From the NCBI RefSeq assembly GCF_900188405.1, contig NZ_FZOF01000049.1, positions 1 through 33,836 on the forward strand: a stretch of DNA of 33,836 nt, read 5' to 3'. Positions 31,797-33,836 of this stretch are shown here, one piece after another. The DNA is from Actinacidiphila glaucinigra (GTDB lineage Bacteria > Actinomycetota > Actinomycetes > Streptomycetales > Streptomycetaceae). The position numbers were made by a program, and so were the translations under genes. The notes beneath the pieces are model-generated. The model worked only from the letters and a program-made list of their open reading frames with translations, made no database searches and was not told the origin of the DNA. The stretch's first letter is position 1. The number at the start of each line of letters is the position of its first letter.

Positions 31797-33004
31797 CTAG
31801 GATTTGGATAGAGCACCTCGTAAAGCGCCCCGAGCGTGGCCGCCGAAGAAAGGCCGTCAAGAACATTACGCAAAAACATGGTACGAGGACGCGCGACGCC
31901 GATTCGGCGGGCAAGTTTCGTGGTCAGCTTCTTGACGATTCCGCCGCTGATGTCCATGGACACGATGCCGCCGATGGATATCGTCATGTTGGGTGGCTGG
32001 ACATCGACGAGTCCCAGCTGGCGACGAAATTGTTCCGTGAGACGGTTGATTTCCTCCGTCAGCCGTAGCGCCGCCTTCAGGTTGCCCGCGTCGATGTGTT
32101 GCTCAAGTTCGGAGACGTGGGACCGCAGATCTCGCGCCCCCCTGCTTTCTCTGATCTCGTAGGTGACGCTGAGCACGTTTTCTCTGCTCCCCGCCTTGCG
32201 GATCACATATGGCAACAGCGATGAGCACTGGAGTGGCAGGAAAGCGCCATCGAGCACGTGGGAGACCGTCTCCCGTGACTCCTCATGCACCTTGTCGATC
32301 GCGTCCAAGTAGGCACGCATGACCGGCTTCCGTTCAAGCCGAAATCGCGGCGACTGGGGCGGAATATCCCGGAACGACGAGAAGCCCGCCATTTTTGCGC
32401 GCAACGGATGCGGCATGTAGGGGACCTCGATATTCCGGCACAGCAAGTCGTAGCAGCGAGCGCGATAGCTTAGCCATACCAAGTTGCTGCAGAAAGCGCG
32501 GGCTTCAGCAGAGCTATTATGCCACGTCCCCCAGTTCTCCACGGGCGGTACCGGCCCTTCCGATTGGATCGCCCTGATCCAGTCGATTACGGGGGAGTTG
32601 TACCTGTCTCGGACCCCGATCACTTCCCAGACGTCATAGGACCCGCTGCTGAAGCGGCGGACGTCGCGTACGCCGCCAACAAGCTCGACAAGGCTGTCAA
32701 GATTCGTTTCCGGCCCGGCACTGAGCCACTGCCGGGACTGCTCCTTGACGGCCTCTGCGATGTCGGGCTCGATCGCCGGCACGTTGACAGCGGAGCCGAA
32801 CAGTCCGCCAGCCGCCGGTACATTCAGTCGGTGTCCCAGGTCGGGAATGAGGACTTCGTCGAACAGCACCAGTCCTTCGACCACCTGCCCGAGGGCTGCG
32901 ATGTCCAGATCCACGAATCGCCCATTGTCCCCGCGCGGCCCCTCCGGGAAGAGCACGCCAGCGGCCGCCCTGATCGTTGCAACATCCATAGCAACCTTGG
33001 CCAT
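31736..33004 (-). CDS. hypothetical protein, 422 aa, last full gene before the telomere
   Basis: I do not recognise this protein. It has no signal peptide. The middle part contains cysteines and aromatic residues (FCSNLVWLSYRARCYDLLCR) and a helical run with SELEQHIDAGNLKAALRLTE; near the C-terminus come MTISIGGIVSMDISGGIV, a hydrophobic beta-like element, and a basic tail (RRWWRRRRDG). Codon use is less GC-extreme than in neighbouring genes, suggesting recent transfer. The ATG at 33004 has GAGGGGG three bases upstream, somewhat close. It is convergent with the helicase-linked CxxC gene and its last 61 bases overlap it, so its arrival may be linked to the damage there. Confidence 0.75.
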   Translation of the reverse strand: MAKVAMDVATIRAAAGVLFPEGPRGDNGRFVDLDIAALGQVVEGLVLFDEVLIPDLGHRLNVPAAGGLFGSAVNVPAIEPDIAEAVKEQSRQWLSAGPETNLDSLVELVGGVRDVRRFSSGSYDVWEVIGVRDRYNSPVIDWIRAIQSEGPVPPVENWGTWHNSSAEARAFCSNLVWLSYRARCYDLLCRNIEVPYMPHPLRAKMAGFSSFRDIPPQSPRFRLERKPVMRAYLDAIDKVHEESRETVSHVLDGAFLPLQCSSLLPYVIRKAGSRENVLSVTYEIRESRGARDLRSHVSELEQHIDAGNLKAALRLTEEINRLTEQFRRQLGLVDVQPPNMTISIGGIVSMDISGGIVKKLTTKLARRIGVARPRTMFLRNVLDGLSSAATLGALYEVLYPNPSQPQRQSDRIRRWWRRRRDG

Positions 33005-33128
33005 AGTCCCCCTCGCACGTGAAACACACCAACGCCAACCGACGAACCTTATGATCCAACGTCAGACCGATATCTTTCCAGAAAGTCGATCCTCCGCGAA
33101 CGGAAACGCACAGGTGTACACGGCAGCT

Positions 33129-33389
33129 TCACCCGCCATCGAGAAGGTTGTTCACCTCGCCCTCGGAGAGCACTTCACGCGGAGCGTCCATGATCCAGGC
33201 CAGGCCGTTGCACCCGGCTGTCGTCTCGTTGGGCCGACCGAGTGACGGCGAACGGTCCGGTGACGGGCCGGCCGTACTGGGCCCTTGGAGGAGGTACACC
33301 CGACCGAACTGTCCGGCGATCCGAACCATCAGACCCTCGAACGCCTCCTGCCAGCGAGCAGGCACTACGCTGCGACCTGCTGCGGCCAC
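33129..33389 (-). pseudogene. possible IS701-like transposase N-terminal remnant
   Basis: Only the segment at about 33297-33356 is suggestive: RWQEAFEGLMVRIAGQFGRV resembles the start of IS701-family transposases of Streptomyces (RW..F..LM.RIAGRF.RVEPR). After it the expected EPRxRA...KNCWTIAEHAG part is absent in all three frames. Transposase fragments are common next to Streptomyces telomeres. The rest of the frame looks non-specific. Confidence 0.3.
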
Positions 33390-33509
33390 CGCACCACTTT
33401 CGATACACGCCCAGGGAGCCCCTTGCCATGAGCGGTAGCTGAGCCCCCCTCACTCGCTGACGGTCAGGGCCCCCTGCGCCGGTAGGGAGGAGAGGAGAAT
33501 TCGGATTCC

Positions 33510-33557
33510 CCAAAACTTTTGGATGAAGGAAGCACCCGTGCTCCATGAAGGCACGGG
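33510..33557. repeat. two short inverted repeats inside the telomere-proximal non-coding region
   Basis: CCAAAACTTTTGG (33510-33522) is a perfect 13-base palindrome around one base, and CCCGTGC / GCACGGG (33535-33541 and 33551-33557) forms a 7-bp stem with a 9-base loop. They lie just inside the telomeric palindromes. They could be insertion-sequence end debris; function unknown. Apart from these and the remnant above, 33005-33609 has no gene. Confidence 0.4.
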
Positions 33558-33801
33558 AGAGACCAACCTGACACACAACCACTCGCCCGCCCCTCATCGC
33601 AGCTAGCACGGCCCGCGTCAGCGGGCCATAAAGGACCGAAGGCGAAGCCGAAGGTCCGTCAGGGACGCGAAGCGGACCTGACCTGAAGGCGCGTTAGCGC
33701 CAGAACTGGGCTGAAGCGAAGCGGAAGCCCAGTCAGGCCCGAAGGGCCAGCATCCGCGAAGCGGCCCTGTCACCGCCGAGCAAAGCGAGGCGGTTCACTT
33801 G

Positions 33802-33820
33802 CACATCGCGCAGCGATGTG
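33802..33820. repeat. telomere palindrome II with GCA loop
   Basis: CACATCGC GCA GCGATGTG is an 8-bp stem with the GCA loop. The same palindrome is found at this position in archetypal Streptomyces telomeres. Confidence 0.93.
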
Positions 33821-33823
33821 ATA

Positions 33824-33836
33824 CCCGCTCCGCGGG
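33824..33836. repeat. terminal palindrome I
   Basis: CCCGC TCC GCGGG, a 5-bp stem with a 3-base loop, ends at the last base of the window. This shows that the sequence reaches the physical end, or within a few bases of it. Confidence 0.93.

Larger units (their letters stand above)
33610..33836. other. Streptomyces telomere (archetypal type), end of linear replicon
   Basis: A dense row of perfect dyads fills the last 227 bases: 33610-33627 (GGCCCGC/GCGGGCC), 33633-33657 (nested, GAA loop), 33658-33682 (GTCAGG/CCTGAC around CGCGAAGCG), 33688-33701 (GGCGC/GCGCC), 33706-33732 (CTGGGCT/AGCCCAG), 33736-33748 (GGCCC GAA GGGCC), 33754-33764 (CCGC GAA GCGG), 33772-33794 (ACCGCC/GGCGGT), 33802-33820 and 33824-33836. 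Read from the terminus on the minus strand it starts CCCGCGGAGCGGGTA, the hallmark of conserved Streptomyces telomeres. The GCGAAGC and GCGCAGC hairpins, known to be very stable through sheared G:A pairs, lie on the plus strand, which is the 3' overhang here. The 5' end of the minus strand should carry the terminal protein (Tpg type). No tap or tpg gene is in the window. Confidence 0.95.

Noticed and set aside
1..33836. CRISPR array, tRNA or rRNA gene
   Set aside because: No regularly spaced repeats, cloverleaf-like segments or ribosomal sequence were seen on either strand; the only dense repeats are the telomeric palindromes.

Overview
The window reads as the terminal 34 kb of a Streptomyces linear replicon (linear plasmid or chromosome arm; the sequence alone does not decide which). 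The evidence is the strongly GC-biased codon use, the gene families, and above all the last ~230 bases, which are a row of perfect palindromes ending exactly at the last base in the canonical Streptomyces telomere sequence (5'-CCCGCGGAGCGGG on the complementary strand). I found no rRNA, tRNA, CRISPR array or complete transposon.

Layout. Left part (0.1-6.3 kb): a cell-envelope group with a secreted L,D-transpeptidase, a helix-turn-helix/transmembrane/peptidoglycan-binding protein, and a divergent membrane Ser/Thr protein kinase that carries a rare TTA codon. Next (6.1-8.2 kb): a 66-aa membrane peptide between hairpins, facing an ECF-type sigma factor coupled to a bacterial sugar transferase. 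From 9.4 to 13.0 kb lies a same-strand cluster with two sigma factors: one conventional ECF gene followed by a helical-repeat protein, and one in which an N-terminal RES (NADase-toxin fold) domain is fused to an ECF sigma factor, flanked by two small coupled genes. From 13.0 to 16.2 kb are three minus-strand membrane or associated proteins, two of which share an unusual glycine/asparagine-rich motif. From 16.9 to 19.6 kb, on the minus strand, a small membrane protein, a fourth ECF sigma factor and an IclR-type regulator with a helical-repeat N-terminus are tightly coupled.

Right part (20.0 kb to the end): sbcD and sbcC (overlapping by one base), a 1221-aa protein of unknown family with a C-terminal PD-(D/E)XK-like nuclease site, and an SF2 helicase with helicase-associated repeats resembling the terminal (TtrA-like) helicases of Streptomyces linear replicons. 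These all read toward the telomere. They are followed by a CxxC protein with a probable 3' frameshift, an unknown 422-aa gene on the opposite strand, a short transposase-like remnant, and the telomere.

The best candidates for something undescribed are (1) the RES-sigma fusion and its coupled 58-aa acidic partner, (2) the repeated pattern of four ECF-type sigma genes each translationally coupled to a different partner within 12 kb, and (3) the sbcD-sbcC-giant nuclease-helicase row next to a palindromic telomere.
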